Source: Thalassotalea piscium (GTDB taxonomy: Bacteria; Pseudomonadota; Gammaproteobacteria; Enterobacterales; Alteromonadaceae). Taken from it: DNA of 64,000 bases. Where the stretch lies: assembly GCF_030295935.1 (NCBI RefSeq), contig NZ_AP027362.1, positions 3,410,001-3,474,000 of the forward strand. Reading direction: 5' to 3'. This document shows, piece after piece, positions 8,567 through 16,360 of this stretch. The notes beneath the pieces are model-generated. The model had not been told where the DNA came from. It was given only the letters and a program-made list of their open reading frames with translations, and did no database searches. The number at the start of each line of letters is the position of its first letter. The stretch's first letter is position 1. The translations under genes and the position numbers were made by a program.

Positions 8567-9319
8567 ATGAATAAACGCAGGCGGCATCTCAAAAATCACA
8601 GGAAAAATGATCCTACTCAACACCTTATTCGTATTACTTACTATCAAATAGACCTAACAAGAGTAAAGAGTTTGCAACATTTAGATCACCAGCAAATAGT
8701 AGCTATGCCATCACGTTATCGAGCACAGTTTATTAACAGTCTATCAGGATTTAAAAGTGCAAACCTCATTGCCACTGCCAATAGCATGGGCCAAACAAAT
8801 GTTGCAATATTTAGTTCGGTTGTGCATCTTGGCGCCTCACCAGCTCTGATCGGTTTTATTATGCGTCCAGACAGCGTTGAAAGGCACACATTAGAAAATA
8901 TCAAGCAAACCCAACAATATACCATTAATCAAGTTAATGACAGATTCTGGCAAGCTGCACATCAAACATCAGCACGATATTTAAGAGATGAGTGTGAGTT
9001 TGAGCAGTGCGGACTATCAACTACTTACTTAAAAGGCGTTACCGCCCCTTTTGTAAAAGAAAGCCAGCTAAAATATGCGCTGACACTGAAAGAAATTTTA
9101 CCCATCTCACACAACAATACGCTTCTAATTATTGGTGAAGTTACTGACGTCATTTGTAAACAATCAGCGATTAAAAATGATGGTTATATCGATATAGAAT
9201 CATTAAATACTGTTACCATTTCGGGGCTCGATAGCTACCATATTAGCCATCGCCTATCACGATTAACTTATGCAAAACCTCATGTTACACCCAATAAAAT
9301 CTCTCTTAACGGCGAATAA
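8567..9319 (+). CDS. Flavin reductase family protein (FMN-binding split barrel)
   Basis: 250 aa. The conserved region begins at about residue 45 ('MPSRYRAQFINSLSGFKSANLIATA') and continues with 'FSSVVHLGASPALIGFIMRP' and 'HTLENIKQTQQYTINQ', typical of flavin-reductase-like proteins of the NADH:FMN oxidoreductase type. The first 35-40 residues are basic and unlike the family, so translation may start internally, for example at a TTG just before 'LQHLDHQQI'. It lies 48 nt upstream of the DCC-family gene and then an SDR gene, so the three may be co-transcribed. The substrate is unknown. Confidence 0.78.
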   Translation: MNKRRRHLKNHRKNDPTQHLIRITYYQIDLTRVKSLQHLDHQQIVAMPSRYRAQFINSLSGFKSANLIATANSMGQTNVAIFSSVVHLGASPALIGFIMRPDSVERHTLENIKQTQQYTINQVNDRFWQAAHQTSARYLRDECEFEQCGLSTTYLKGVTAPFVKESQLKYALTLKEILPISHNNTLLIIGEVTDVICKQSAIKNDGYIDIESLNTVTISGLDSYHISHRLSRLTYAKPHVTPNKISLNGE

Positions 9320-9367
9320 TTTTAAAAAGAGCTAAGAACCACCCACTTTAGTTAAATAGGTTTTTTA

Positions 9368-9793
9368 ATGTTAACGATATTTTATGATGGAAAATGTCCA
9401 TTATGTTCAATCGAAATGCAGCACCTCAAACAGCTTGATACTTATAACCGCATAATATTAGTTGACTTGCATCAAGAGAACTTCACAACTCTTCATCCTG
9501 AAATTGACGTTACTGACGCAATGAAAATACTACATGCAAGTTACGATGGTAAGATCTTACTAGGTTTAGAGGTTACCCATAAGGCATGGACACTTGTTGG
9601 CAAAGGCTTCTGGGTCGCGCCACTTAACTGGCCTGTGATAAAGCAATTGAGTCATGTTATTTATCTGATTGTTGCGAAATATCGCCAACAAATTTCCGTT
9701 TTTATTGCCAAAATTTTTCGCATAAAGACCGTACAATGTAATGCTGGAGCTTGTTATGATAAATCAACAAACACTCATCATCGGCGCAAATAG
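9368..9793 (+). CDS. DCC/DUF393 thiol-disulfide oxidoreductase-like protein
   Basis: 141 aa beginning MLTIFYDGKCPLC, the defining motif of the DUF393/DCC family, with the CxxC pair in a thioredoxin-like position. The middle 'LLGLEVTHKAWTLVGKGFW' and the hydrophobic 'WPVIKQLSHVIYLIVAKYRQQI' are also typical. Its 3' end overlaps the following SDR gene by 38 nt in another frame, implying translational coupling. A redox role is likely, but the partner is unknown. Confidence 0.85.
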   Translation: MLTIFYDGKCPLCSIEMQHLKQLDTYNRIILVDLHQENFTTLHPEIDVTDAMKILHASYDGKILLGLEVTHKAWTLVGKGFWVAPLNWPVIKQLSHVIYLIVAKYRQQISVFIAKIFRIKTVQCNAGACYDKSTNTHHRRK

Positions 9794-10484
9794 CAATATT
9801 GCTAAAGCGCTAGTCGATCAAATACAACAATATAGTAACGTCGGCTTGATCTTAATAAGCCGCGATTTAAGTGATTATTCACAGATAGATAATCTACAAA
9901 AAATAACAGTTCAAGATTATCAACCCGAAACCATCTCAGCCACGGTAGAGCGCTTGTCACGTGATCGTCTCAAGCCTATCACACAAGTATTTATATGTAA
10001 TGGGATACTACATAACTCCAATATTCAACCTGAAAAACGTTTGGAGGAACTTAATGCGCAATCATTCCAACAAGTAATAGCAATAAATGCTTTACTACCA
10101 ATGCTGTGGATTCAACAATTAACACCTTTACTAGCATCGAAATCACCCTGCAAAATTATTGTTTTTAGTGCTCGCGTAGGTAGTATAAATGATAATAAAT
10201 TAGGTGGCTGGTACAGCTACCGCGCCTCAAAAGCTGCACTAAACATGATGCTAAAAACAGTGGCTATAGAATTAGCAAGGCGGGCAAAAAACATTAAAAT
10301 CATTGCATTTCATCCGGGTACTACTGATACCCCTCTTTCTAAACCTTTTCAACGAAATGTACCACCAGAAAAGTTATTCCCCTGTGATTTTGTCGCTAAA
10401 CAGTTATTAGCCATCACTAAAAAAACAGAAGTTGATGGCAGCGCTAGTTACCTTGACTGGCAAGGAAATACTATTGATTGGTAG
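9756..10484 (+). CDS. Short-chain dehydrogenase/reductase (SDR), C-factor-like
   Basis: About 242 aa. The ATG at 9756 is preferred over 9741 because GGAG (9746-9749) is 6 nt upstream. The nucleotide-binding turn reads 'LIIGANSNIAKAL' rather than the usual TGxxxGIG. It is followed by 'FICNGILHN', 'VFSARVGSINDN', the catalytic Y-x3-K in 'YSYRASKAALNM', and 'FHPGTTDTPLSKPFQ'. An NAD(P)-dependent oxidoreductase is expected; the substrate is not predictable. It overlaps the DCC gene and is followed by a bidirectional hairpin terminator. Confidence 0.85.
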   Translation: MINQQTLIIGANSNIAKALVDQIQQYSNVGLILISRDLSDYSQIDNLQKITVQDYQPETISATVERLSRDRLKPITQVFICNGILHNSNIQPEKRLEELNAQSFQQVIAINALLPMLWIQQLTPLLASKSPCKIIVFSARVGSINDNKLGGWYSYRASKAALNMMLKTVAIELARRAKNIKIIAFHPGTTDTPLSKPFQRNVPPEKLFPCDFVAKQLLAITKKTEVDGSASYLDWQGNTIDW

Positions 10485-10499
10485 TGTTTTTGGAAATAC

Positions 10500-10529
10500 T
10501 GGCAATAAAGCGATTAGGGTTTATTGCCA
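10500..10529. terminator. Bidirectional hairpin between SDR and Trp-rich gene
   Basis: An exact 10-bp inverted repeat, TGGCAATAAA (10500-10509) and TTTATTGCCA (10520-10529), has a 10-nt loop. It covers the stop codon of the minus-strand Trp-rich gene and lies just after the plus-strand SDR stop, so it probably ends both convergent transcripts. Confidence 0.6.
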
Positions 10530-10736
10530 ACCTATACGCCACTCACCACTTAATTTTAAATCGCGCCAATCAATTGCGTATTCATTTTTTGACATAACAG
10601 ACTCTATTACGCATTCAACAACTTTTTGCTGTTCGTCAAAAGTAACAAGGGTCACAACAAAATGTTTTTCTTTATTTTGGATATCAACCTTTGTCCATTT
10701 ACTGTGAAGAAGCGCTTTGGGATTAACTTTATTCAT
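10521..10736 (-). CDS. TIGR02450-family Trp-rich small protein
   Basis: 71 aa from the ATG at 10736, chosen over the upstream 10754 because GAGAG sits 5 nt before it and the family begins 'MN-x-NPK-x-LLHSKWT'. The signature 'NPKALLHSKWTKV', 'KHFVVTLVTFDE', 'VVECVIESVMSKNEYAIDWRDLK' and C-terminal 'WRIGW' match this small Trp-rich family of unknown function. It overlaps the end of the CIA30 gene by 8 nt, suggesting coupled translation. Confidence 0.85.
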   Translation of the reverse strand: MNKVNPKALLHSKWTKVDIQNKEKHFVVTLVTFDEQQKVVECVIESVMSKNEYAIDWRDLKLSGEWRIGWQ

Positions 10737-11247
10737 AAAAACTCTCTGCTTCATTTTTGTGGAAACTTATTTGATATATCTTCAAAGCAAAGTTTTCTGC
10801 GATTTTAGGGTTAATTAAAAAACCTATTTCACAAATAGCTTCTGAAGCTAGTTTTGGTACATTAATAATTGCTCTTCCCCGAAAAATTGCTTGAAAGTCA
10901 GCAAGATTAAATTTCAAGCGTTTACGTGTGCCAGCAACCGTTTTAAAATCACACTTATAATTCAAGCGATAGCCTTCAATATTAACCACCATTCTTAATT
11001 GATAAGTATGGCCATCACCTTCTATATCTATCATTACAACGTTGATTACTTTTGTAAGCTGCTCGACAGCACGAAATACCGAGCTAAAACCACCATTATT
11101 TTCTAACGATATATTTCCTTTAAATAATCCGTAATTTTGTTGGTGAACAATCTGGCTAGTAGATTCTCCGCCCATCACACTGTCATTTGTTATACGCCAT
11201 TTTTTTACTTCATTTACCTCATTAAAATTTATCACCTTTACACCCAT
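10729..11247 (-). CDS. CIA30-family protein (NDUFAF1-like)
   Basis: 172 aa forming a single CIA30 domain: 'KKWRITNDSVMGGESTSQI' near the N-terminus, 'FKGNISLENNGGFSSVF', then 'IDIEGDGHTYQLRMVV' and 'NLADFQAIFRGRAI'. In mitochondria CIA30/NDUFAF1 assists complex I assembly. The bacterial homologues are cytosolic proteins of unproven role, and no nuo or nqr gene is nearby. The 3' end overlaps the Trp-rich gene. A HAD phosphatase gene ends 18 nt upstream of it on the same strand. Confidence 0.88.
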   Translation of the reverse strand: MGVKVINFNEVNEVKKWRITNDSVMGGESTSQIVHQQNYGLFKGNISLENNGGFSSVFRAVEQLTKVINVVMIDIEGDGHTYQLRMVVNIEGYRLNYKCDFKTVAGTRKRLKFNLADFQAIFRGRAIINVPKLASEAICEIGFLINPKIAENFALKIYQISFHKNEAESFYE

Positions 11248-11265
11248 TTCAGAATTGGATTGTTG

Positions 11266-11871
11266 TTAAAGTTCATTACAGACAAAAGCATCAGAAATAA
11301 TGCTGGTAAGCTCGGTTAAATCATCAACAACTATAGTGGCTAAATGTGCATAGTCTATTGCTTGACCATAACTTACTAAACACGACATAGTTTTCGCATT
11401 TATTGCTGCTTGAATGTCATATAAATAATCACCGACATAGAGTATATTTTTTGGTGACATTTCCCACAATTTAGCTACGTGCAGTAAAGCATCTGGCGCT
11501 GGTTTAGCCTTATGATCTTCTCTGGTTAACACCAAAGGAATATCAATATTATTATTGTCTATTTTTACTATTGCAGCTTGCTGACAATTTCTTGTAACAA
11601 TAGCGCTAGGTATCTTTAAATGGGTTAATAACATCAACAATTGCTCAGTGCCAATCAGTTTTTCTGCACCATGTGCATCAGCCATTTCATGGTCGACTAC
11701 AATTTTATTAGCAATTTTTTGTTCATCTAGTGGTAGCGAGTCAATATGTTCTAATAGATCAAGCCCATCGGGACAAGCAATAGCTTGCCTGATAAGATCA
11801 AAGTTTAATGATGATGATACTAAAGTGTTATCAAGATCAAATATCACGCCTGTAAGTTTATTAATTAACAA
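11266..11871 (-). CDS. HAD-family hydrolase (phosphatase)
   Basis: 201 aa. Motif I is 'VIFDLDNTLV' (nucleophile Asp and acid/base Asp), motif II is the Thr in 'SAIVTRN', motif III is the Lys in 'HKAKPAPDALL', and motif IV is 'ILYVGDYLYDI'. A small helical cap lies between I and II, as in the phosphoglycolate phosphatase-like subgroup. The substrate is not predictable. It could partly substitute for gph, which is absent from its usual place between rpe and trpS further downstream, but that is speculative. Confidence 0.85.
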   Translation of the reverse strand: MLINKLTGVIFDLDNTLVSSSLNFDLIRQAIACPDGLDLLEHIDSLPLDEQKIANKIVVDHEMADAHGAEKLIGTEQLLMLLTHLKIPSAIVTRNCQQAAIVKIDNNNIDIPLVLTREDHKAKPAPDALLHVAKLWEMSPKNILYVGDYLYDIQAAINAKTMSCLVSYGQAIDYAHLATIVVDDLTELTSIISDAFVCNEL

Positions 11872-11894
11872 CGGAAGTACCTTTATCGGTTAGG

Positions 11895-12164
11895 TTATGG
11901 CCTAGATTTATCAGACAACATTGCTGCTACCTTTTTCAAAAATGCATTAAATGTATCTTCTTGCTCGTAGTCGAAAGAAAATCGGCCATGAAACAGTAAT
12001 GTTGCGGTTAAATCTTTATAAGCTAACCAGCAAGTATAACCATCGAAATCGTGCCAAGCAGTAATACCTTCGTACTCGTAGGTGTTGTCTGATTTTGTTC
12101 CCTTAGCTGTCACTATTTCGAAAATCATTAATAGATCGCGTAATTCACTTTGTTGATTTTGCAT
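11895..12164 (-). CDS. DUF3081-family protein
   Basis: 89 aa, cytosolic, with no signal peptide. The pattern 'FEIVTAKGTKSDNTYEYEGITAWHDFDGYTCWLAYKDLTATLLFHGRFSFDY' matches DUF3081, a short uncharacterised gammaproteobacterial family. It lies 23 nt upstream of the HAD gene on the same strand, so the genes from here down to the Trp-rich protein may form one transcript. Function unknown. Confidence 0.7.
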   Translation of the reverse strand: MQNQQSELRDLLMIFEIVTAKGTKSDNTYEYEGITAWHDFDGYTCWLAYKDLTATLLFHGRFSFDYEQEDTFNAFLKKVAAMLSDKSRP

Positions 12165-12321
12165 AAAAGGTACAAACTCCTTTCTAAAGACTGAATCAAT
12201 AGCATATCTTTTATTGTTAATAGTTTATACGTGGTTAAGCGCAAAATTTTTAATACGTGAGTAAACTAAAACATTGCAATAAGCGTATTTAAAGGTAACA
12301 GATATTTCAAAGAGGCTTTAA

Positions 12322-12849
12322 ATGCGAATATTCACATTAATTACTTTCACCTTGTTTATTGCAGGCTGCAGTACCCAGTATGCTAATCAAGATATTACAG
12401 GTAAATTTTTCCCATCAGTGAATGGGCAAACATTAGAGCAAAATAGCGTTAAGATCCCTGCAGATTTTACAGAAGAATTTACACTATTATTGATTGGTTA
12501 CAAACAAGACTCACAGTTTGACATTGACCGATGGTTAATTGGCTTAGACATGACTGAGACCCAAGTAGCTGTTTATGAATTACCTACGATACAAGGGCTA
12601 TTTCCAAGAATGTTTAGCACTATGATTGATAACGGAATGCGTAAAGGCATACCAAAGCCACTTTGGAAAGGAGTTATAACAATTTACCAAGATGGTGACA
12701 CTGTTCAAGCATTTACTGGTAATGTTGACCCCAACAATGCTCGAGTAGTGCTACTAAATAAAAACGGAGAAATACGTTATTTTTATGACGATGGTTTTTC
12801 TGTAAACGCATTGAACCAATTAAGAGATGCTTTAAGCTCTGTAGATTAA
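12322..12849 (+). CDS. Lipoprotein, possibly Atp10-like thioredoxin fold
   Basis: 175 aa with a lipoprotein signal peptide (lipobox FIAGC). The body contains 'FTLLLIGYKQDSQFDIDRWL', 'YELPTIQGLFPRMFSTMIDNGMRKGIP', 'ITIYQDGDTVQAFTGN' and 'VVLLNKNGEIRYFYDDGFS'. This layout resembles the Atp10/thioredoxin-like family, but without redox cysteines. It is a single plus-strand gene between divergent and convergent minus-strand genes. Function unknown; the Atp10 relation is by motif memory only. Confidence 0.6.
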   Translation: MRIFTLITFTLFIAGCSTQYANQDITGKFFPSVNGQTLEQNSVKIPADFTEEFTLLLIGYKQDSQFDIDRWLIGLDMTETQVAVYELPTIQGLFPRMFSTMIDNGMRKGIPKPLWKGVITIYQDGDTVQAFTGNVDPNNARVVLLNKNGEIRYFYDDGFSVNALNQLRDALSSVD

Positions 12850-12905
12850 GAGTTATCGAATTTTTAAAGTAGAGGTATAAATTGTAAAAATTAACGATTA
12901 ACACT

Positions 12906-12936
12906 AAAAACTAGATCAAGATATTTCTTGGTCTAG
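12906..12936 (-). terminator. Terminator of the S41 peptidase gene
   Basis: CTAGATCAAGA (12911-12921) pairs with TCTTGGTCTAG (12926-12936), 10 of 11 pairs plus a G-U, across a 4-nt loop. On the minus strand it is followed by TTTTT, as expected for rho-independent termination downstream of the peptidase gene. Confidence 0.7.
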
Positions 12937-12981
12937 CCATTTATAACCATTCACTTTAATGTAAAGTAATAACCAAAGTGC

Positions 12982-14004
12982 TTATAATACTTGTAAATAC
13001 TCTTTAGCTAACTTATAAGCAAGGTCAAAGCTATGCTCTGCTTCAACCGTAAAGTCAGGGATCACGCCATGTCTTTCCCAATTTGTGTTAGTTTTAGGAT
13101 GTATAGGAATAGCAATTGGCATACTGATGCTAATAAATTCATTAACCTTCTGTTGTTTAGATATAAGTGCAACGCCCATGGTTTGCTCACCTACAATAAC
13201 GGCTTTATCTAAATGTTTTAGTGTGTAACTAAAAAATTCTCCTGTACCAGAAACAAAAGCTGATGTAAGAATATATATTGGGTAATTATCTTTAAAGTGT
13301 CTATTACCCGAAGTCTTAGCGCCTAAAGCATTAGAAGCTAACTCTATCGCAGTTAACGTTTTGGTCTTTTTTTGTCGATCGTACATAACGTTACTCAATA
13401 TGGTCTTATGCTCGACAAAGTAACTCATCAAATACTGCGCAAGAGATATCGAATTACCCTCTACATCACGCAAATCAATAATTATTGCATCTGTCCCAGA
13501 TAGATAGTTAAAAGCACGCGCTGCTTGTAATTCTGCATTTGGATGTTGGTAGAAGTGCTTTAACTTCAAATACCCTATATTCCCTGACAGTATTTCTATA
13601 TGTTCAAAGCCAAAGTTTTCTACGTACTGTAAGTTCAATTGGTTAGCGTTACTCGTAAGTGCTTGGCCTCCGTCAATATAAGGCTGAGTTTTGACCACAT
13701 TCAAATAACCGTCACCGCTTACTTCACGCATAAATACACTTAAATAAGTAACAAATTTATCTAAGTCATCTATTTGATCAAACCCATTAGAGGCGAGCTT
13801 ATGCTTTAGTTTCTCCGCTATTAATTTAGACCTCTCAGGGTATATATATCCTTGTTCTAAAATATTAATAACGCCAAAAATGCTTTCTCTTATGTGCTGT
13901 TCTACAAAATCTGGCAGAAGTTTAACGGTATCAAATGCGTAAGTTCTTTTAGTAACACTACTTAAAATAAGCACTGCTATTATCGCTATACTAATAATTT
14001 TCAT
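12982..14004 (-). CDS. S41-family peptidase (tail-specific protease/IRBP-like)
   Basis: 340 aa with an N-terminal signal/anchor (about residues 3-23). The N-terminal helical part (residues 30-100) resembles the IRBP/tricorn N-domain. The protease core follows: 'IGYLKLKHFYQHP', 'DAIIIDLRDVEGNSISLAQYL', 'YILTSAFVSGTGEFFSYTLK' (Ser presumed nucleophile) and 'AVIVGEQTMGVALI'. The usual 'SAGE/SGAEE' helix is changed to 'SGTGEFF', so activity is uncertain. No PDZ domain is evident. A hairpin with a U-run follows it. Confidence 0.78.
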   Translation of the reverse strand: MKIISIAIIAVLILSSVTKRTYAFDTVKLLPDFVEQHIRESIFGVINILEQGYIYPERSKLIAEKLKHKLASNGFDQIDDLDKFVTYLSVFMREVSGDGYLNVVKTQPYIDGGQALTSNANQLNLQYVENFGFEHIEILSGNIGYLKLKHFYQHPNAELQAARAFNYLSGTDAIIIDLRDVEGNSISLAQYLMSYFVEHKTILSNVMYDRQKKTKTLTAIELASNALGAKTSGNRHFKDNYPIYILTSAFVSGTGEFFSYTLKHLDKAVIVGEQTMGVALISKQQKVNEFISISMPIAIPIHPKTNTNWERHGVIPDFTVEAEHSFDLAYKLAKEYLQVL

Positions 14005-14079
14005 TACTGGTTCCTATCAATTAAACAAATAACTCTACTGAGGAAATGTCAGCAGACGTAAATACAATAAATAATAGAA

Positions 14080-14556
14080 TTAATGAGGATACGTTAATTT
14101 AAATTGGTACTGCAGATTAGTGATTTTCCAACCAGAAATAGATAGCCGCGAATGGTGCTTTAGGAGTAAATACCAAGGAGGAAGGGCTATTGCCAACTTA
14201 AAATGTCGATAATTTACCACCACAATAAATAGAGTAAGTAAGGCTATAAATAAATACTCTATAAGCAATTGCACAGAATGATTAAAGTTAGCGGCTTGAT
14301 TAACGCCAGTAATTGCGCCAACACTCAAAGCTGAGTCAATAATGTTTATGACTGAAATATCATTTAATACGTGAGTTGATGCATGGGTTAATGATTGAAC
14401 AGTAGCGCTTTTTATATTAATTTCTAGCCCAATAAATGAGGTGTTTATTTGATTTGATGAGATCGACAACGCTAGCAATAAAATAATTACTATAGAAACC
14501 GCAAAATAAAATAACTTTTTTAACAAGAGCATAAAACTTAATAAATTGATCCACAT
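14080..14556 (-). CDS. Hypothetical membrane protein
   Basis: 158 aa. Two hydrophobic segments are clear: about residues 11-31 ('LLKKLFYFAVSIVIILLLALS') and about 92-113 ('LLIEYLFIALLTLFIVVV'). The loop between them lacks Cys and is Ser/Thr/Asn rich, and the tail is basic and aromatic. No family is recognised. It lies 75 nt upstream of the S41 peptidase on the same strand, so it might be co-transcribed. Initiation at Met9 is also possible. Confidence 0.45.
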   Translation of the reverse strand: MWINLLSFMLLLKKLFYFAVSIVIILLLALSISSNQINTSFIGLEINIKSATVQSLTHASTHVLNDISVINIIDSALSVGAITGVNQAANFNHSVQLLIEYLFIALLTLFIVVVNYRHFKLAIALPPWYLLLKHHSRLSISGWKITNLQYQFKLTYPH

Positions 14557-14743
14557 TCTACATTTGTTAATGATTAATTAAAATTGAAGTATTCAAAAAT
14601 AATTAAAATTATACTATGCAAAAAGAATTAAATAAAACAAGCAGTACAACTGCACGACCACTAGTGTCAGTTTATTTTACACTTTATTTACAACAACTCT
14701 AACAACCCCACGCAAACAGTTGATAATATTAGAAATTAAATAT

Positions 14744-14758
14744 TGGAATGCTTTTTGC
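14744..14758 (+). promoter_or_regulatory. Sigma-54 type promoter upstream of second PEP-CTERM gene
   Basis: TGGAATGCTTTTTGC keeps GG-N10-GC spacing with a perfect TTGC -12 element, the -24 element being TGGAATG instead of TGGCACG. It lies 103 nt upstream of the ATG. A weaker second candidate with the same GG-N10-GC spacing starts at 14783 (TGGCAAGAAACGCGC). The 305-nt gap to the divergent gene otherwise shows only AT-rich sequence. Confidence 0.6.
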
Positions 14759-14861
14759 TTTATCAGCTTACATGTATTATTTTGGCAAGAAACGCGCTTT
14801 GCTTTAAATGAAATTAATTAAAGCGTAGATAATTAAAAAGTAGAAACTAGGAATCTAACTA

Positions 14862-15941
14862 ATGAAAAAACAACTCACATTATTATTAATATTTGGCATC
14901 GCTTTAGCTTCAAGCGTAGCCAATGCATCACATTTTCGTGGTGGTGCTGCCAATGCTTCAGTGGATGCTAACGGGTTATTAACAATTTCTCAAACATCAT
15001 TCTGGCGTAAAGGCACTGCGGACTCATCGTACACCTACAGCTCTAGCGCTGGAAACATTTACACTAACGGCACAATAAACACATCTGACGCACGTTTCGA
15101 TGTTGCTACAACAACTGGCACACTTCAGCTACCCGGTGCTGGTTTATATACTTACAATTATACATCTTGTTGTCGTGTTGGTGGCGGTATTAACTTTGCT
15201 GAAAATGACTTTGATGTAGAGGGCGCTATTTATTGGGATGGCTCTACAGCAAATGCCCCGATATTATTTGACTTTGCTTCTGTTTCAAATGAAGTCGTTG
15301 CAGGTACTGATTATAACCAAAACTTAAATGCTGTGGGTGTTGGCTTAACTTATGACCAAGCATTAAACACATTCATTAATACACAACCTCCTGGTTTTAC
15401 AGTAGACCCTGTAACAGGCGCAATGCATATTCCAGCAGCATCTACTTCAACATATGGTCAAAATACCTCTAATGATGGTGCAGACTATGCGTTTAGTGGC
15501 AATATAAAAGCAGCTGATGGCAGTTTTACTCAATTTGATTGGGTATTTGACGTAGTTACATCAGCATCAAACTTAGCACCTAACATTGTTGATATGGTTA
15601 TTGATGGTTTAGTAGGTGATACATTGAGCGGTACACTTGTTGGTGCAGATCCTGAAGGTAACACACTGAATTGGTTTGTTCAGTCATTAATTGGCGCTGG
15701 CATCAATATGTCTAACTTTACCTTTGACACCTTAACGCAGGCGTTTTCATTTGACACCACTGGATTAAATGTTGGTCAATATATTGCGAATATTGGCGCA
15801 AGCGATGGTGCGTTAAATGGGTTTGGTTCAATTACTTTTAATTTAACTAATGCACCAACGACTTCAGTACCAGAGCCTTCAACAATTTTATTGTTCGGCC
15901 TAGCAACAGCATTATTAATGCGCACAAGAAAAGCTAAATAA
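14862..15941 (+). CDS. PEP-CTERM surface protein, 'SHFRGG' N-terminus, Ig-like domain
   Basis: 359 aa. The signal peptide (residues 1-22, ending VANA) is followed by 'SHFRGGAANASVD', a motif seen at the start of some large secreted proteins, then a Thr/Ser/Gly-rich beta domain with a CC pair ('YTSCCRVGG'). Residues about 235-325 form a putative Ig-like repeat ('LAPNIVDMVIDGLVGDTLSG' through 'SDGALNGFGSITFNL'). The C-terminus is an exosortase signal, 'VPEPSTILLFGLATALLM' then RTRKAK. Export and exosortase processing are expected. It has its own sigma-54-type site, and a terminator lies between it and the next two genes. Confidence 0.85.
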   Translation: MKKQLTLLLIFGIALASSVANASHFRGGAANASVDANGLLTISQTSFWRKGTADSSYTYSSSAGNIYTNGTINTSDARFDVATTTGTLQLPGAGLYTYNYTSCCRVGGGINFAENDFDVEGAIYWDGSTANAPILFDFASVSNEVVAGTDYNQNLNAVGVGLTYDQALNTFINTQPPGFTVDPVTGAMHIPAASTSTYGQNTSNDGADYAFSGNIKAADGSFTQFDWVFDVVTSASNLAPNIVDMVIDGLVGDTLSGTLVGADPEGNTLNWFVQSLIGAGINMSNFTFDTLTQAFSFDTTGLNVGQYIANIGASDGALNGFGSITFNLTNAPTTSVPEPSTILLFGLATALLMRTRKAK

Positions 15942-15981
15942 GTCATTTATTTATATTAATTTTTAACTAATTAATTATAGG

Positions 15982-16012
15982 AGCCCTATCATCTTCGATA
16001 GGGCTTTATTTT
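15982..16012 (+). terminator. Terminator abutting the next start codon
   Basis: AGCCCTATC (15982-15990) pairs exactly with GATAGGGCT (15997-16005) across a 6-nt loop, followed by a T-rich run that ends at the ATG of the next gene (16013). AGGG, the only Shine-Dalgarno candidate for that gene, is inside the descending stem. Termination here and translation of the next gene are therefore physically linked. Confidence 0.8.
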
Positions 16013-16360
16013 ATGAAAAACTCTATTAAAATTACACTTCTTGCTCTTTTAGTATCATTAAACACACCAGCATTTGAACAAATAAATGTTGATGTACCTG
16101 CCGATTCGCCTCACGAAGAGTGCTTTTTCCTTGATACTGAAACAGTAATAAACTATCGCTATAAATCCAGCGAGCCGCTTGATTTTAATTTGCATTACCA
16201 TGATGATAACGGTATGACTTATTTGGTCGATTTACCTAAAAGCTCATCAAGCGAAAATTTGGTTAAAGACCTAATTAATAAGCAGGTTTATTGTTTAATG
16301 TGGTTTAATTCAACAACGAAAAATGCTGAATTAAATTACGAATTCAGCTTGGAGAAATAA
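16013..16360 (+). CDS. Small secreted protein, possible GOLD/emp24-like fold
   Basis: 115 aa with a signal peptide (residues 1-20). The mature part is one small beta domain with two cysteines: 'HEECFFLDTETVINYRYKSS', 'PLDFNLHYHDDNGMTYLVD' and 'YCLMWFNSTTKNAELNYEF'. The 'DFNLHYH' and 'YCLMW-N' elements resemble small GOLD/emp24-like secreted proteins of proteobacteria; this is a weak recognition. The ATG is directly after a terminator T-run. The stop codon is immediately followed by the ATG of the TPR gene, so those two are translated together. Confidence 0.6.
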   Translation: MKNSIKITLLALLVSLNTPAFEQINVDVPADSPHEECFFLDTETVINYRYKSSEPLDFNLHYHDDNGMTYLVDLPKSSSSENLVKDLINKQVYCLMWFNSTTKNAELNYEFSLEK

